Position numbers and translations under genes: made by a program
The notes under the pieces: model-generated
Told to the model about the DNA's origin: nothing
The model's input: only the letters and a program-made list of their open reading frames with translations
Databases searched by the model: none
Shown here: positions 33,889-42,349 of the stretch, one piece after another
Numbering within the stretch: the stretch's first letter is position 1
How the letters are laid out: every line of letters starts with the position of its first letter
Source: DASXMT01 sp963755985
GTDB taxonomy: Bacteria; Actinomycetota; Acidimicrobiia; Acidimicrobiales; RAAP-2
Direction of reading: 5' to 3'
DNA length: 64,000 nucleotides
NCBI GenBank assembly: GCA_963755985.1
Contig: CAVWLO010000001.1
Location: 62,001-126,000 of the forward strand

Positions 33889-33904
33889 GCGACTGACCGG
33901 TCGC
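33889..33904. promoter_or_regulatory. Inverted repeat GCGAC-N6-GTCGC
   Basis: A 5-bp-arm dyad with inner TGACCG in the 69-bp gap upstream of the D-aminoacylase-like gene. GACCGGTC inside is itself an 8-bp palindrome. Could be an operator. GC-rich chance matches are common here. Confidence 0.25.
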
Positions 33905-33931
33905 CCGAGATGGCCTCGATGACCGGCGGTG

Positions 33932-35005
33932 TCAGTCCGCGGGGCCAGCATAGGAGCTTGATCCGGCCAGCTCGGCCGCCCGGGCCATGTTGTCGAGAAC
34001 GACGGCCCCGAAGGCTTCGAGCTTCGGATCACTGCCGGCTCGCTGGAATCCCTGCTCGAGGACGATGGCGAGCTTCCAGCGGGCGAGCACCAGGTAGTAG
34101 TCGAAGTCGTCGACCTGCCGCCCGGAGCGCTCGGCGTAGAAGGCGAGCAGCTCGCTCCGACTGGGCATGCCCGTGATGTCCACGTAGCCGCCGCCCCCGG
34201 TCTCGGCCGAGGTGTCCTCCGGCCAACCCTGGAGCGCCCAGCCCAGGTCGAGTTTGGGGTCGCCGACGGTGCCCATTTCCCAGTCGATGATGGCGGCCAG
34301 GCGAGCGGGCGTGCCATGGCGGAACATGACGTTGGCGAACTGGTAGTCGCCGTGCATGATGCCCGGGACGAAGTCGAGGGGGCGGTGGGTCGAGAGCCAG
34401 GCGGTGGCTTCGTCGAAGCCGGGGAGGTCGCGGCCCTTGATCCGCTCCAGGAATCGGGTCCACCGTTCAACCTGCCGGTCGTGGAAGCCATCGGGACGGC
34501 CCAGGTCACCGAGTCCCTTGCCCCGCCAGTCGACCTTCCCCATCTCGACGATGCCGTCAATCAGTTCATAGGCCAGGCCCCGACGCTCCTTCGCATCGGT
34601 GTCATAGGGGGCCGCCCACCCGCCGAGCGCCATCGGCGACCAGCCGTCGACGAAGCCCATGATGTAGAAGGTCCGGCCCAGCACGCTCGGGTCCTTGCAC
34701 ACGGCAATGGCCTCGGTGTGGGGTACGTCCGTCCCGGTCAGCGCCTCGATGATCCGCCACTCGCGCAGGATGCCCTCGTCACGCGAGGCGGGGGCGGTGC
34801 TCGGCGGGATGCGAAGCGCACCGTGGACGTCGCCCCGCCGGATCTCGAAGATCTCGTTCTGGCTCCCGCCGGAGATGAAGCTCGACTCGACGGGCAGGCC
34901 GGCTCCGGGCAGGCCCTCTCTGTCCATCCACGCGCCGAGCGACGTCGAGTCGATGGTCGGTTCCTCAGAGTCGATGGTCGGTTCCTCAATAGCGTCAGCG
35001 GTCAT
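33932..35005 (-). CDS. APH-fold acyl-CoA-associated kinase
   Basis: A 357-residue aminoglycoside-phosphotransferase-fold protein. The catalytic loop MHGDYQFANVMF (His-Gly-Asp, about residue 217) and the metal motif IIDWEMGTVGDPKLDLGW are intact. LRxPP and GRTFYIMGFVDG match the ACAD10/11-type family rather than antibiotic kinases. Located 66 bp downstream of a quinone-reductase gene and two genes from an acyl-CoA dehydrogenase on the same strand. In LvaA and mammalian ACAD10/11 such kinases phosphorylate 4-hydroxyacyl-CoA. The N-terminus contains a 7-residue duplication (EEPTIDSEEPTIDS). Second and third family members are at 57915 and 62442. Confidence 0.88.
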   Translation of the reverse strand: MTADAIEEPTIDSEEPTIDSTSLGAWMDREGLPGAGLPVESSFISGGSQNEIFEIRRGDVHGALRIPPSTAPASRDEGILREWRIIEALTGTDVPHTEAIAVCKDPSVLGRTFYIMGFVDGWSPMALGGWAAPYDTDAKERRGLAYELIDGIVEMGKVDWRGKGLGDLGRPDGFHDRQVERWTRFLERIKGRDLPGFDEATAWLSTHRPLDFVPGIMHGDYQFANVMFRHGTPARLAAIIDWEMGTVGDPKLDLGWALQGWPEDTSAETGGGGYVDITGMPSRSELLAFYAERSGRQVDDFDYYLVLARWKLAIVLEQGFQRAGSDPKLEAFGAVVLDNMARAAELAGSSSYAGPAD

Positions 35006-35071
35006 GGATCGGTTCCCTCCGGTTCCAGGTCATGGGCGGACCTCGTTGGTATGTCGGACATTGATCGAGCT

Positions 35072-36049
35072 TCAGGCCGAGGGCTCGATGAGAACTTTGC
35101 CCGTGGCTCGTCGTTCGGCCAGGTCGGCCAGGGCCCGATCGGCCTGGGCGAGCGGGAAGACGGCGGAGACGTGGGGCACCACCTTCCCCGTGGCCAGGAG
35201 ATCGAGGAGCTCGGCCCGGTCGCGGGCGACGTCCTCGGGCTGGTTGCGGCCCAGGCCCTCCATGGCGAACCCGGTGACAATGACGCCCTTCAACAGCACC
35301 AGGTTCAGGGGGATGCGGGGGATCTCCCCGGAGGCAAAGCCGACCGACACGAACCGGCCGCCCCAGCGCATGGCTCGGAGGGCCTCCTCCGCCGCCGGGC
35401 CGCCCACGGGATCGATGACCATGTGGGCGCCACCGCCGGTGATCTCCTTGATCCGTTCCTTCAGGTTCTCGGTGCGGTAGTTGATGACAGCCTCGGCCCC
35501 CTTCTCGACGCAGATGGCCAGCTTCTCCGGCGTGGAGGCCGCGGCCAGCATGCGGGCGCCCATCACCGCGCCCAGCTCGATGGCGGCCAGCCCGACCCCC
35601 CCGGCCGCCCCGAGGACCACTACCCAATCCCCGGGAACGACCCGCCCCACGCTGCGCAGCGCGTGGTAGGCGGTGAGGTGGGCGACGACAGAGGCGGCGG
35701 CCGACCGGAGGTCCACCGCCGGGTCCACCGGTTGCACCGACGACGCCGGGACGAGGATCTGCTCGGCGAACGCCCCGATGAGCGCGGCGCCCATGACCCG
35801 GTCCCCGAGGGCCACCCCTTCCACCCCCGACCCGACGGCGCTGACCGTGCCGGCAAACTCGCTGCCCGGAGTGAAGGGAACGGGTACGTGGATCTGGTAC
35901 TGGTCGGCGACCAACAGCACGTCGGGGAAGTTGACCGCGGCAGCCGCCACGTCCACCACGACCTGACCATCGGACGGCGTCGGTGCCGGGACCTCCTCGA
36001 CCACGAGGGTGTCGACCGACCCGTACTGGTTGCAGCGCAGCGCCCGCAT
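35072..36049 (-). CDS. Zinc-independent quinone oxidoreductase (MDR family)
   Basis: A 325-residue medium-chain reductase of the NADPH:quinone oxidoreductase or enoyl-reductase type. FPDVLLVADQYQ and PGSEFAGTVSAVG form the substrate domain. VVLGAAGGVGLAAIELG (about residues 145-161) binds NADP. No catalytic or structural zinc cysteines are seen. ATG at 36049 is the first residue that starts a normal family N-terminus (MRALRCNQYG). Between the APH kinase and acyl-CoA dehydrogenase genes. Likely reduces an enoyl-CoA or quinone linked to the 4-hydroxyacyl-CoA route. Confidence 0.88.
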   Translation of the reverse strand: MRALRCNQYGSVDTLVVEEVPAPTPSDGQVVVDVAAAAVNFPDVLLVADQYQIHVPVPFTPGSEFAGTVSAVGSGVEGVALGDRVMGAALIGAFAEQILVPASSVQPVDPAVDLRSAAASVVAHLTAYHALRSVGRVVPGDWVVVLGAAGGVGLAAIELGAVMGARMLAAASTPEKLAICVEKGAEAVINYRTENLKERIKEITGGGAHMVIDPVGGPAAEEALRAMRWGGRFVSVGFASGEIPRIPLNLVLLKGVIVTGFAMEGLGRNQPEDVARDRAELLDLLATGKVVPHVSAVFPLAQADRALADLAERRATGKVLIEPSA

Positions 36050-36060
36050 GGGACCCTCGC

Positions 36061-37362
36061 TCAGGAGTTGCCGACGACGTGCTCGAGGTACTCGGCCAGC
36101 TTCTCCCGGGCCGCCTCTCGCTGGGCGGGGAGATGGGCGGTGGGCCAGAGGCCCGGGGAGGGCTCGTAGTCCTTCAGAACCTCGCGGGCCACGGTGACCT
36201 TGTGCACTTCGGTGGGCCCGTCGACCACGCTCATGATGGGCGCCATCATCCACATGCCGGCCAGGGGCATTTCGTTGGAGACCCCGAGCGCACCGTGGGC
36301 ATGCATCGACCGCCACACGGCGTCGTGGACGACCTTGGGGGTGAGCGCCTTGATGGCCGCGATGTTCTTCCTGGTCTTTTGGTAGTCCTTGTACTGGTCG
36401 ATCTCCCACGCGGTATAGAGGACGAGCAGCCGGAACTGCTGGAGCTCGGCGTACGAGTCGGCGATATCACCCTGCATGAATTGCTTCCGGGCCAGCAGGC
36501 TGCCCTGGGTCTCACGGCTCAGGACCCGCTCGCACATGAGGTCGAGGGCTCGCTGGCAGGTGGCCACCGATCGCATGGCATGGTGGACCCGGCCCCCGCC
36601 CAATCGGGTCTGGGCGATGGCGAAGGCCTGCCCCTCGCCCCCCAGCAGGCTCTCGGCCGGGACCCGCACCTCGTTGTAGTGGATCAGGGCGTGCATGCCC
36701 TCGTCCTCCGACTCGCCGGCCAGACCGACGTGGCGGACCATGTCGACGCCGGGTGTGTCCGTCGGGACCAGGAACATGGAGGCACCCTGGTAGACGCTGA
36801 CGTCGGGATCGGTGATGGCCATCACGATCAGGAAGGCGGCGGTGCGGGCGTTGGAGGAGAAGAATTTCCACCCGTTGATCACCCACTGGTCGCCGTCTCG
36901 CACAGCCCGGGTGGTGAACTGCTTGGGATCAGAGCCGGCCTGGGGCTCGGTCATCGAGTAACAGGAGAAGACCTCGCCGTTCAACAGCGGCTGGAGGTAC
37001 GTCTTTTTCTGCTCGTCCGTTCCGTAGTGGGCGATGATCTCGGCGTTCCCCGTGTCGGGGGCCTGGGTCCCGAAGACGATGGGCGCCCACCCCGAGACGC
37101 CGAGGATCTCGTTCAGCAGGGCCAGCTTCAGCTGCCCGTAGCCCTTCCCTCCCAAGTCTGGGCCGAGATGGGCCGCCCACAGCTCATGGTCCCGGACCTC
37201 TTGTTTCATCGGGTCCACGATCGGGCGGAGCTCGTCGTCCAACGGGTGGAACTGACGATGGGGATAGAGCAGATCGAGCGGCTCGACGCGCTCGGCCACG
37301 AACTGGCGGGCCCAGTCCAGCTTTTCTTGAAATTCCGGCTCGGTGGAGAAGTCCCAGGCCAT
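36061..37362 (-). CDS. ACAD10/11-like acyl-CoA dehydrogenase
   Basis: A 433-residue acyl-CoA dehydrogenase. CYSMTEPQAGSDPKQFT and WVINGWKFFSSNARTAAFLIV match the FAD/substrate domain, and the ending HGALGVSNEMPLAGMWMMAPIMSVVDGPTEVHKVTVAREVL is of the ACAD10/11 group (HGxxGVS...DGPTEVH). Only 11 bp from the quinone reductase, and its start shares the A of TGATG with the TetR stop. With the APH kinase it makes a split counterpart of mammalian ACAD10/11. Expected role: dehydrogenation or phosphate elimination on a 4-phospho-acyl-CoA. Confidence 0.9.
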   Translation of the reverse strand: MAWDFSTEPEFQEKLDWARQFVAERVEPLDLLYPHRQFHPLDDELRPIVDPMKQEVRDHELWAAHLGPDLGGKGYGQLKLALLNEILGVSGWAPIVFGTQAPDTGNAEIIAHYGTDEQKKTYLQPLLNGEVFSCYSMTEPQAGSDPKQFTTRAVRDGDQWVINGWKFFSSNARTAAFLIVMAITDPDVSVYQGASMFLVPTDTPGVDMVRHVGLAGESEDEGMHALIHYNEVRVPAESLLGGEGQAFAIAQTRLGGGRVHHAMRSVATCQRALDLMCERVLSRETQGSLLARKQFMQGDIADSYAELQQFRLLVLYTAWEIDQYKDYQKTRKNIAAIKALTPKVVHDAVWRSMHAHGALGVSNEMPLAGMWMMAPIMSVVDGPTEVHKVTVAREVLKDYEPSPGLWPTAHLPAQREAAREKLAEYLEHVVGNS

Positions 37363-38063
37363 CAGGGTCCTTTCTTGGTGGTTTCCCTCGCCCAAGGGCG
37401 AGATGGTGGGTCGGGGTCCGGCGCCCGTACTCCGAGGCCGGACAGGAACCGTTCGTTGCACACGCCGATCTCGCGACGGGCGGCAACCGGGTCGGTTGCG
37501 TGGGCCACGTACAGGGCCGAGCCGACCCCCAGTGCCGAGAGCAGGTGGGCCAACGGCTCCACCGGCTGCGGCTCTAACACTCCCTCGGCCACGGCGTCGC
37601 GCAGGTAGGCGGCGATCTTCCCGGTGGGGCCGTCGCCGCGATCGGACCAGGCCGTCCAGCCGAGGACGGCGGGACCGTCGATCAGGACGATCTGCCGGTA
37701 GGCCTGGTTGGTCGAGGCCGCATCCAGGTAGACCTCGCTGTTGGCCCGGAAGAGCGTCCAGGCACTGGGGTGCCCGCCGCTCGAGCGCTTCCACAGGGAG
37801 GGCACCACTTCGGCCTCGACGTCCTCGAGCACCGCCCGGAACAGGTCCTCCTTGTCCCGGAAATGGTGGTAGAGCGCCCCTCTGGTCAAGCCGGCCCGCT
37901 GGACGACCTCCTCGGTGCGGGTGCCCTGGAAGCCGTGCTCGGCGAAGAGTTGGCGGCCGGCGTCGAGCAGGGCGCGTCGGGTGTCCTGGACGTGGGCCGC
38001 CTGGAGACCGGTTGCCTCGCCCGCACCACTCCCCTCTTCTGGCCCCTCTGGTTCGGTCACCAT
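37362..38063 (-). CDS. TetR-family transcriptional regulator
   Basis: A 233-residue TetR protein. DNA-binding domain DTRRALLDAGRQLFAEHG then GTRTEEVVQRAGLTRGALYHHFRDKEDLF (residues about 28-76). The ligand domain has VLIDGPAVLGW, reminiscent of TetR_C (YcdC/AcrR-like). First gene of the ACAD/quinone-reductase/kinase operon and divergent from the SDR/LLM pair, so it probably regulates both directions through the AT-rich dyads at 38086-38115. Confidence 0.9.
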   Translation of the reverse strand: MVTEPEGPEEGSGAGEATGLQAAHVQDTRRALLDAGRQLFAEHGFQGTRTEEVVQRAGLTRGALYHHFRDKEDLFRAVLEDVEAEVVPSLWKRSSGGHPSAWTLFRANSEVYLDAASTNQAYRQIVLIDGPAVLGWTAWSDRGDGPTGKIAAYLRDAVAEGVLEPQPVEPLAHLLSALGVGSALYVAHATDPVAARREIGVCNERFLSGLGVRAPDPDPPSRPWARETTKKGP

Positions 38064-38085
38064 CGGTCTGAGGGTTGGCTCGCTT

Positions 38086-38100
38086 GATACATCGAGTATC
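38086..38100. promoter_or_regulatory. Inverted repeat GATAC-N5-GTATC in divergent promoter
   Basis: GATAC (38086-38090), spacer ATCGA, GTATC (38096-38100) are perfectly complementary arms. A second small dyad ACAT-N5-ATGT follows at 38103-38115. They lie in an AT-rich patch of the 163-bp gap between the TetR gene and the divergent SDR, the expected place for an operator overlapping both promoters. Confidence 0.5.
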
Positions 38101-38226
38101 TAACATACATAATGTCTGGGCACGGCGCTCACGCGCCGGGCGTTGACCCACCCGGCCTTGCCGGACCGTCGTTGACGGGGCAGCCGACGGGCCAACCGGC
38201 GCCGGACCGACCAGAGGGGGCAGGAC

Positions 38227-39111
38227 GTGGATGTACTCGAGGGAAAGGTGGCGTTGGTCACCGGGGCCAGCCGTGGGGTCGGGGCCGCCACCGCGGTGGC
38301 GCTGGCCGAGGCCGGCTGCGACGTCGCCTGTGCCGCCCGCTCCACCCAGACCAATCCCCAGCGGACGCCAGGGACCCTCGAGGAGACGATCGCCGGGGTC
38401 GAGGCGGTCGGTCGTCGCGGCCTGGCCATCCCCACCAACCTGGCCGTCGATGACGAGGTGGTGGCCATGGTGGCCCGGACGGTCGACCACTTCGGCCGGC
38501 TGGACGTGCTCGTCAACAATGCCGCTATCACCTTCATCGGCGACATCGACATCCCGCTCCACCGGTACGACCTCATCATGCAGGTCAACCTGCGCGCCCC
38601 GCTTATCGCCATCCGCGAGGCGGCGCCGGCCATGGCAGCCACCGGTGACGGGGGCGTCGTGATCAACGTCTCATCGGTGGCGGCCATGTACCCACATCAA
38701 TCGCTCATGGCCTACGGCATCTCCAAGATCGGGCTCGAGCGGCTCACCGTCGACGCCGCCCTCCAGCTGGCCCCGTCCGACATCGCCGTCAACTGCTTCC
38801 GTATCGACATCGCGGTGGCCTCCGAGGGTTTCGTGGCCAACACACCGGGGGCCGACCATTCGGACTGGGAGCCCTCGGCCGTCGCCGCCGAAGGCATCCT
38901 CTGGATGGTGCGCCAACCCCTCTCGTACTCGGGCCGGAGGGAGTCCATGTTCGCCCTCCGCCAGCGCGAGGGGATCATGGCGTCGCGGATCGCCCACCCG
39001 GCCACCGAGCCGCCACCGGTCGAGCTGCACAACGGGCTGGTGGCGGCCACCGAGTCCTACTTCGAAGAGCCGTACCCCGACGATCACGAAGAACGTGGGG
39101 TGACACGGTGA
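38227..39111 (+). CDS. Short-chain dehydrogenase/reductase
   Basis: A 294-residue SDR starting at GTG. VTGASRGVGAATAVAL is at residues 12-27, followed by the same type of long loop after the second strand (RSTQTNPQRTPGTLEET) as the SDR at 8826. NNAAITF, Ser in NVSSVAAMYPHQ, and Tyr-Lys in MAYGISKIGL complete the site. The C-terminal part is extended with LRQREGIMASRI and lacks the usual final VDGG. Overlaps the LLM gene by GTGA. The two probably act together: hydroxy oxidation plus F420- or FMN-dependent step. Confidence 0.88.
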   Translation: MDVLEGKVALVTGASRGVGAATAVALAEAGCDVACAARSTQTNPQRTPGTLEETIAGVEAVGRRGLAIPTNLAVDDEVVAMVARTVDHFGRLDVLVNNAAITFIGDIDIPLHRYDLIMQVNLRAPLIAIREAAPAMAATGDGGVVINVSSVAAMYPHQSLMAYGISKIGLERLTVDAALQLAPSDIAVNCFRIDIAVASEGFVANTPGADHSDWEPSAVAAEGILWMVRQPLSYSGRRESMFALRQREGIMASRIAHPATEPPPVELHNGLVAATESYFEEPYPDDHEERGVTR

Positions 39112-39980
39112 AGATCGGGATATCGCTCGGCACGCTCAGGCCCAGCCTCTGGGCCGAGCTGACACGGGAAGCCGACGCCCTGGGCTACGAGTCGGTGTGG
39201 ATGCCCGAGCACCTGGTCATCCCGGTGAGCATGGCCGGCAGCCCGCACGCCGGGGCCGACCACCCTCCCATCCCCGCCAACGTCCCGGTGTTCGACGCCT
39301 TCGCCTACCTCGGCTTTCTGGCCGGTCAGACCGAGCGCATCCACTTCGGGACCCAGGTCTACAACATCGGCCTGCGCCATCCCTTCGTCGTGGCCCGAGC
39401 GGTGGCCACCATGGACGTCGTGTCCAACGGACGACTGGAGTTCGGCATCGGGGCCAGTTGGCTCGAGGCCGAGTGGGAGGCCGTGGGCCTGGACTTCGCC
39501 ACCCGCGGGCGCCGGGTGGACGAGTCCATCGAGGTGTGCCAACGGCTCTGGGGCGAGGAGGTGGTGGAGCACCACGGCGAGTTCTTCGACTTCGGACCGG
39601 TGATGTTCGAGCCCAAGCCGATCCACGTACCGTGGCCACCCCTCCACATCGGCGGCGACGGCCCGGCCGCGCTCCGCCGGGCGGCGCTCGTCGGGGACGG
39701 CTGGATCCCCATGAACCACGCGCTCGAGCAGATCCCCGCCGCCGCCGCCCGTATCGCCCAGTTGCGGGAGGAGGCGGGCCGGCCGGGGGCGGTCGAGATC
39801 ACCCTCGGCGGCGGGGGACCCGAGCTCGACGACCTGAAGCGCCACGCCGACGCCGGTGTGGGACGGGTCCTGGTGAAGCCGTGGCCGCGCGGCAGCGAGG
39901 CCATCGACGGCATCCGGCGCTTTGCCGAGGAGGTTCTGCCTCAGATCCGGGACCACCCGGTAGCCGAGGGGGCGAGCTAG
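39108..39980 (+). CDS. LLM-class flavin/F420-dependent oxidoreductase
   Basis: A 290-residue luciferase-like TIM-barrel protein. MKIGISLGTLRPSLWAEL opening, MPEHLVIPVSM, NGRLEFGIGASWLEAEWEAVG (family GxGxGW-like region) and GDGWIPMNH are diagnostic. The actinobacterial TIGR03619-type subgroup usually uses F420. GTG start overlapping the SDR stop. Expected function: hydride transfer to an enone, secondary alcohol or CoA thioester. The exact substrate is unknown. Confidence 0.9.
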   Translation: MKIGISLGTLRPSLWAELTREADALGYESVWMPEHLVIPVSMAGSPHAGADHPPIPANVPVFDAFAYLGFLAGQTERIHFGTQVYNIGLRHPFVVARAVATMDVVSNGRLEFGIGASWLEAEWEAVGLDFATRGRRVDESIEVCQRLWGEEVVEHHGEFFDFGPVMFEPKPIHVPWPPLHIGGDGPAALRRAALVGDGWIPMNHALEQIPAAAARIAQLREEAGRPGAVEITLGGGGPELDDLKRHADAGVGRVLVKPWPRGSEAIDGIRRFAEEVLPQIRDHPVAEGAS

Positions 39981-39997
39981 GGCTGGTCTGGCCTGGG

Positions 39998-40807
39998 CTA
40001 CCAGGTGCCGCGGGAGATGCCCTCCACTGTGATGGTCTGCTTCTTGTTCTGGGAGAGCACGTAGCGCTGGGACTCGTGCAGGTGCTGGGACACCAGAAGT
40101 CGGGCCCGGACGGCGTCACCGTCCTCGATCGCCTCGGTGATCTTCTCGTGCGTCCGCAGCACGGTGTGACGAGCCGGTGCCTTGGGGTAGTCACCGTGGG
40201 CGCTGGTGGCCTCGGCCCAGTTCGACTCGTGGTTGGACCATAGCGTCTCGAGCGAACCGGCCACCAGGGCCATGGTCGCGTTCCCGCACCCCTGCACGAC
40301 GGCGTCGTGGAACCGTCGGGCCAGGCGGGTGAAAGCGGGACCGTCCTCGATCTTCTCGCTCAGCTCCCGGTTGAGACGCACCAGGTTCGCCACCAGCTTC
40401 GCCCGGTGGCTGGCCACCGCCGCCTCGGCGGCACAGGCCGGCTCGAATTCGGAGAGGGCGACGGCCAGGTCGGCCAGCGGGACCTGCCGGGCCTGGAGCA
40501 CCATCCCGAGCATGTAGGCCGCCACCTTGGCCTTGGGGGTGTGGATGACCGCGCCGCCGATGTTGCCCCGACGAACCGATATCAGCCCTTCGGTCTCGAG
40601 GATCCGCATGGACTCCCGGATGGACGGCTTGCTCACCGGGAACTCGACGAGGAGGTCGTCCACCTTGGGCAGCACGTCCCCGTCGTTGAGCTCCCCGTCG
40701 AGGATCCGGCGCCGCAGGGTGTCGGCGATCATCTCAGCGACCCTCGGCTGACTGAGCTGTCGCCGGTGCTGCACACCGCCGCCCTCGTCCACCACCCTCG
40801 AAGTCAC
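39998..40807 (-). CDS. GntR/FadR-family regulator
   Basis: A 269-residue GntR protein. The winged helix-turn-helix is at about residues 18-90 (VAEMIADTLRRRIL, KPSIRESMRILETEGLISVRRGNIGGAVI). The C-terminal FCD ligand domain has the Asp/His metal cluster in ALSEFEPACAAEAA, RRFHDAVVQG and HTVLRTHEKITEAIEDGD. Convergent with the LLM gene (17-bp gap) and head-on with a short stub ORF. Targets are probably the neighbouring SDR/LLM unit or the 41-kb operon. A metabolite acid or its CoA ester is the usual effector. Confidence 0.9.
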   Translation of the reverse strand: MTSRVVDEGGGVQHRRQLSQPRVAEMIADTLRRRILDGELNDGDVLPKVDDLLVEFPVSKPSIRESMRILETEGLISVRRGNIGGAVIHTPKAKVAAYMLGMVLQARQVPLADLAVALSEFEPACAAEAAVASHRAKLVANLVRLNRELSEKIEDGPAFTRLARRFHDAVVQGCGNATMALVAGSLETLWSNHESNWAEATSAHGDYPKAPARHTVLRTHEKITEAIEDGDAVRARLLVSQHLHESQRYVLSQNKKQTITVEGISRGTW

Positions 40808-40834
40808 CGGCGCAATCCTACACAGGAGACCTCA

Positions 40835-40903
40835 ATGGTTAGGAACTTTGAGCTCATGGTCCCGCCGCTGATCACCAGAAGTCTGGACACATGGATACCC
40901 TGA
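40835..40903 (+). other. 22-residue ORF with good ribosome-binding site (stub or leader)
   Basis: ATG at 40835 is preceded by AGGAGACCTCA, but the frame stops after MVRNFELMVPP...DTWIP (22 residues). It is divergent from the GntR gene. It may be the remaining start of a lost gene or a short leader peptide. Nothing is recognised in it. Confidence 0.3.
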
Positions 40904-40917
40904 CGGTCGGGTCGGTT

Positions 40918-41310
40918 TCACGGTCGATCGGACGGGCCTTCCGGAGTCAAGAACGTAGAACGGCGAACACGGAACCGCCAGCCACCGGAGGTACGGACGA
41001 GCTGGTCGTCGTACCATCCGATTCGGCTCTCGTGGGTGACCCGGTCGACAAAGAGAAAGCTCTGCTCGACCGCGGCTTCATCTCCGTCGATCTCGATCAA
41101 TGGTGCCGAGGTCAGATGGAGCCCGGGTGGGGCAGTCTCGGCCATGCGCAGCAGTCCATCCGGTCCGTCGAAGCTCCTGCCGTACACTTCGAATCGACCA
41201 TCAACCGTGAACAGATCCACCCAACCGGCGTGGTCGGAGCGATCGAGTCGGTTGCCGTACTTGGCCAACAACACCTGGATGTCGTCAAGATCTCGATCGG
41301 GGCTGCTCAT
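40918..41310 (-). CDS. SnoaL/NTF2-like protein
   Basis: A 130-residue cone-fold protein. DIQVLLAKYGNRLDRSDHAGWVDLFTVDGRFEVYGR is the typical N-terminal helix pair and first strand (D..x.W..LF..DG.FE). VEQSFLFVDRV and RIGWYDDQLVRTSGGWRFRVRR complete the sheet. ATG at 41310 (MSSPDRDLDD) is taken because the longer frame overlaps the LLM gene. Such proteins act as hydratases, dehydratases or isomerases (for example bile-acid dehydratase, steroid isomerase) through an Asp/His pair. Last gene of the 43.1-40.9 kb unit. Confidence 0.85.
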   Translation of the reverse strand: MSSPDRDLDDIQVLLAKYGNRLDRSDHAGWVDLFTVDGRFEVYGRSFDGPDGLLRMAETAPPGLHLTSAPLIEIDGDEAAVEQSFLFVDRVTHESRIGWYDDQLVRTSGGWRFRVRRSTFLTPEGPSDRP

Positions 41311-41329
41311 CGTTCCATCGTCCTCCGGA

Positions 41330-42349
41330 TTACCAGACACGGGCGAACTCCTCGAGCGAGAACTGATTGTTTGGCTCGGCAATCAGGGTGGTCACCGGGC
41401 TCGACCGCCACATCGACAGACGGTCCGCCACCTGCCGGCTCGGCCCGACCAGGGCGAGGTCGTCCACCATCGCATCGGTGACCGACCGATTGGCCCCGTC
41501 TCGGTCGCCGGAGAGGAAGCGGTCTTGAATGTCGTCGGCTTCGGAGGCGTACCCGTATCGGGTCACCAGGGCGTGATAGAAGTTCTTCTCCCTTGCCCCC
41601 ATGCCACCGATGTGCAGAGCGAGGCGAGGCCTGACCGCGGCTCTGGCCCGATCGATGTCATCGTCGATGGCGACCAAGACGGTCGGAGCGATGGCGAATC
41701 CGGGCTTGGCCAGAGCCAGGGACTCTCCCCAGGCCCTTTGCCACCGGGTAGGGCTCCACAGGTACGGAAGGACACCGTCGGCCACTTCGACGGCCAACGC
41801 CACGTTCTTCGGGCCGATAGCGGCAACCAATATCGGGGCCGGGGACGCGGCGCGGATCGTTGATCGCAGCGACTTGCCCATGCCGGTTGCGTCCTCGCCG
41901 ACATAGGGGATGTGAAACTCGGTCCCGTCATACTCGAGACGGCGATCGGCCGACATGGCCAGCCGGAGCACCTCCACGTACTCCCTGGTCTTCGCCAAGG
42001 GCTTCCCGAAGGGCACGCCATGCCAGCCTTCGACTACCTGGGGACCAGAGACGCCCAGGCCGAGCTGGAACCGACCGCCCGACAGTCCCTGGAGGGTGAG
42101 CGCCGTCATCGCTGTCGTCGCCGGGGTCCGAGCAGAGATCTGGGCGATTGCCGTGCCGATACCGATCGTCTCCGTGGCTGCGGCGATGAAGGCGAGCGGC
42201 GTAAAGGCATCCTGGCCCCAGGCCTCCGAGGACCACACCGAGTCATAACCCAGCTCTTCGGCCCGCGCCGCCGTCCTAACCAGATCGGCACCGGACAACC
42301 GTGTACTGCCCAGGCTCAGACCAAGCTGGGTCTCGCCACCTCGAGTCAC
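41330..42349 (-). CDS. LLM-class F420-dependent oxidoreductase
   Basis: A 339-residue TIM barrel of the mycobacterial F420-dependent hydroxymycolate/oxidoreductase type. LGLSLGSTRLSGADLVRTA, YDSVWSSEAWGQDAFTPL, GTAIAQISARTPATTAM and GRFQLGLGVSGPQVVEGWHG match (the LGxGxSGPQVxEGxxG block is diagnostic). It overlaps the enoyl-CoA hydratase by ATGA. In this operon it may oxidise or reduce a ring- or chain-oxygenated CoA ester. Confidence 0.92.
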   Translation of the reverse strand: MTRGGETQLGLSLGSTRLSGADLVRTAARAEELGYDSVWSSEAWGQDAFTPLAFIAAATETIGIGTAIAQISARTPATTAMTALTLQGLSGGRFQLGLGVSGPQVVEGWHGVPFGKPLAKTREYVEVLRLAMSADRRLEYDGTEFHIPYVGEDATGMGKSLRSTIRAASPAPILVAAIGPKNVALAVEVADGVLPYLWSPTRWQRAWGESLALAKPGFAIAPTVLVAIDDDIDRARAAVRPRLALHIGGMGAREKNFYHALVTRYGYASEADDIQDRFLSGDRDGANRSVTDAMVDDLALVGPSRQVADRLSMWRSSPVTTLIAEPNNQFSLEEFARVW

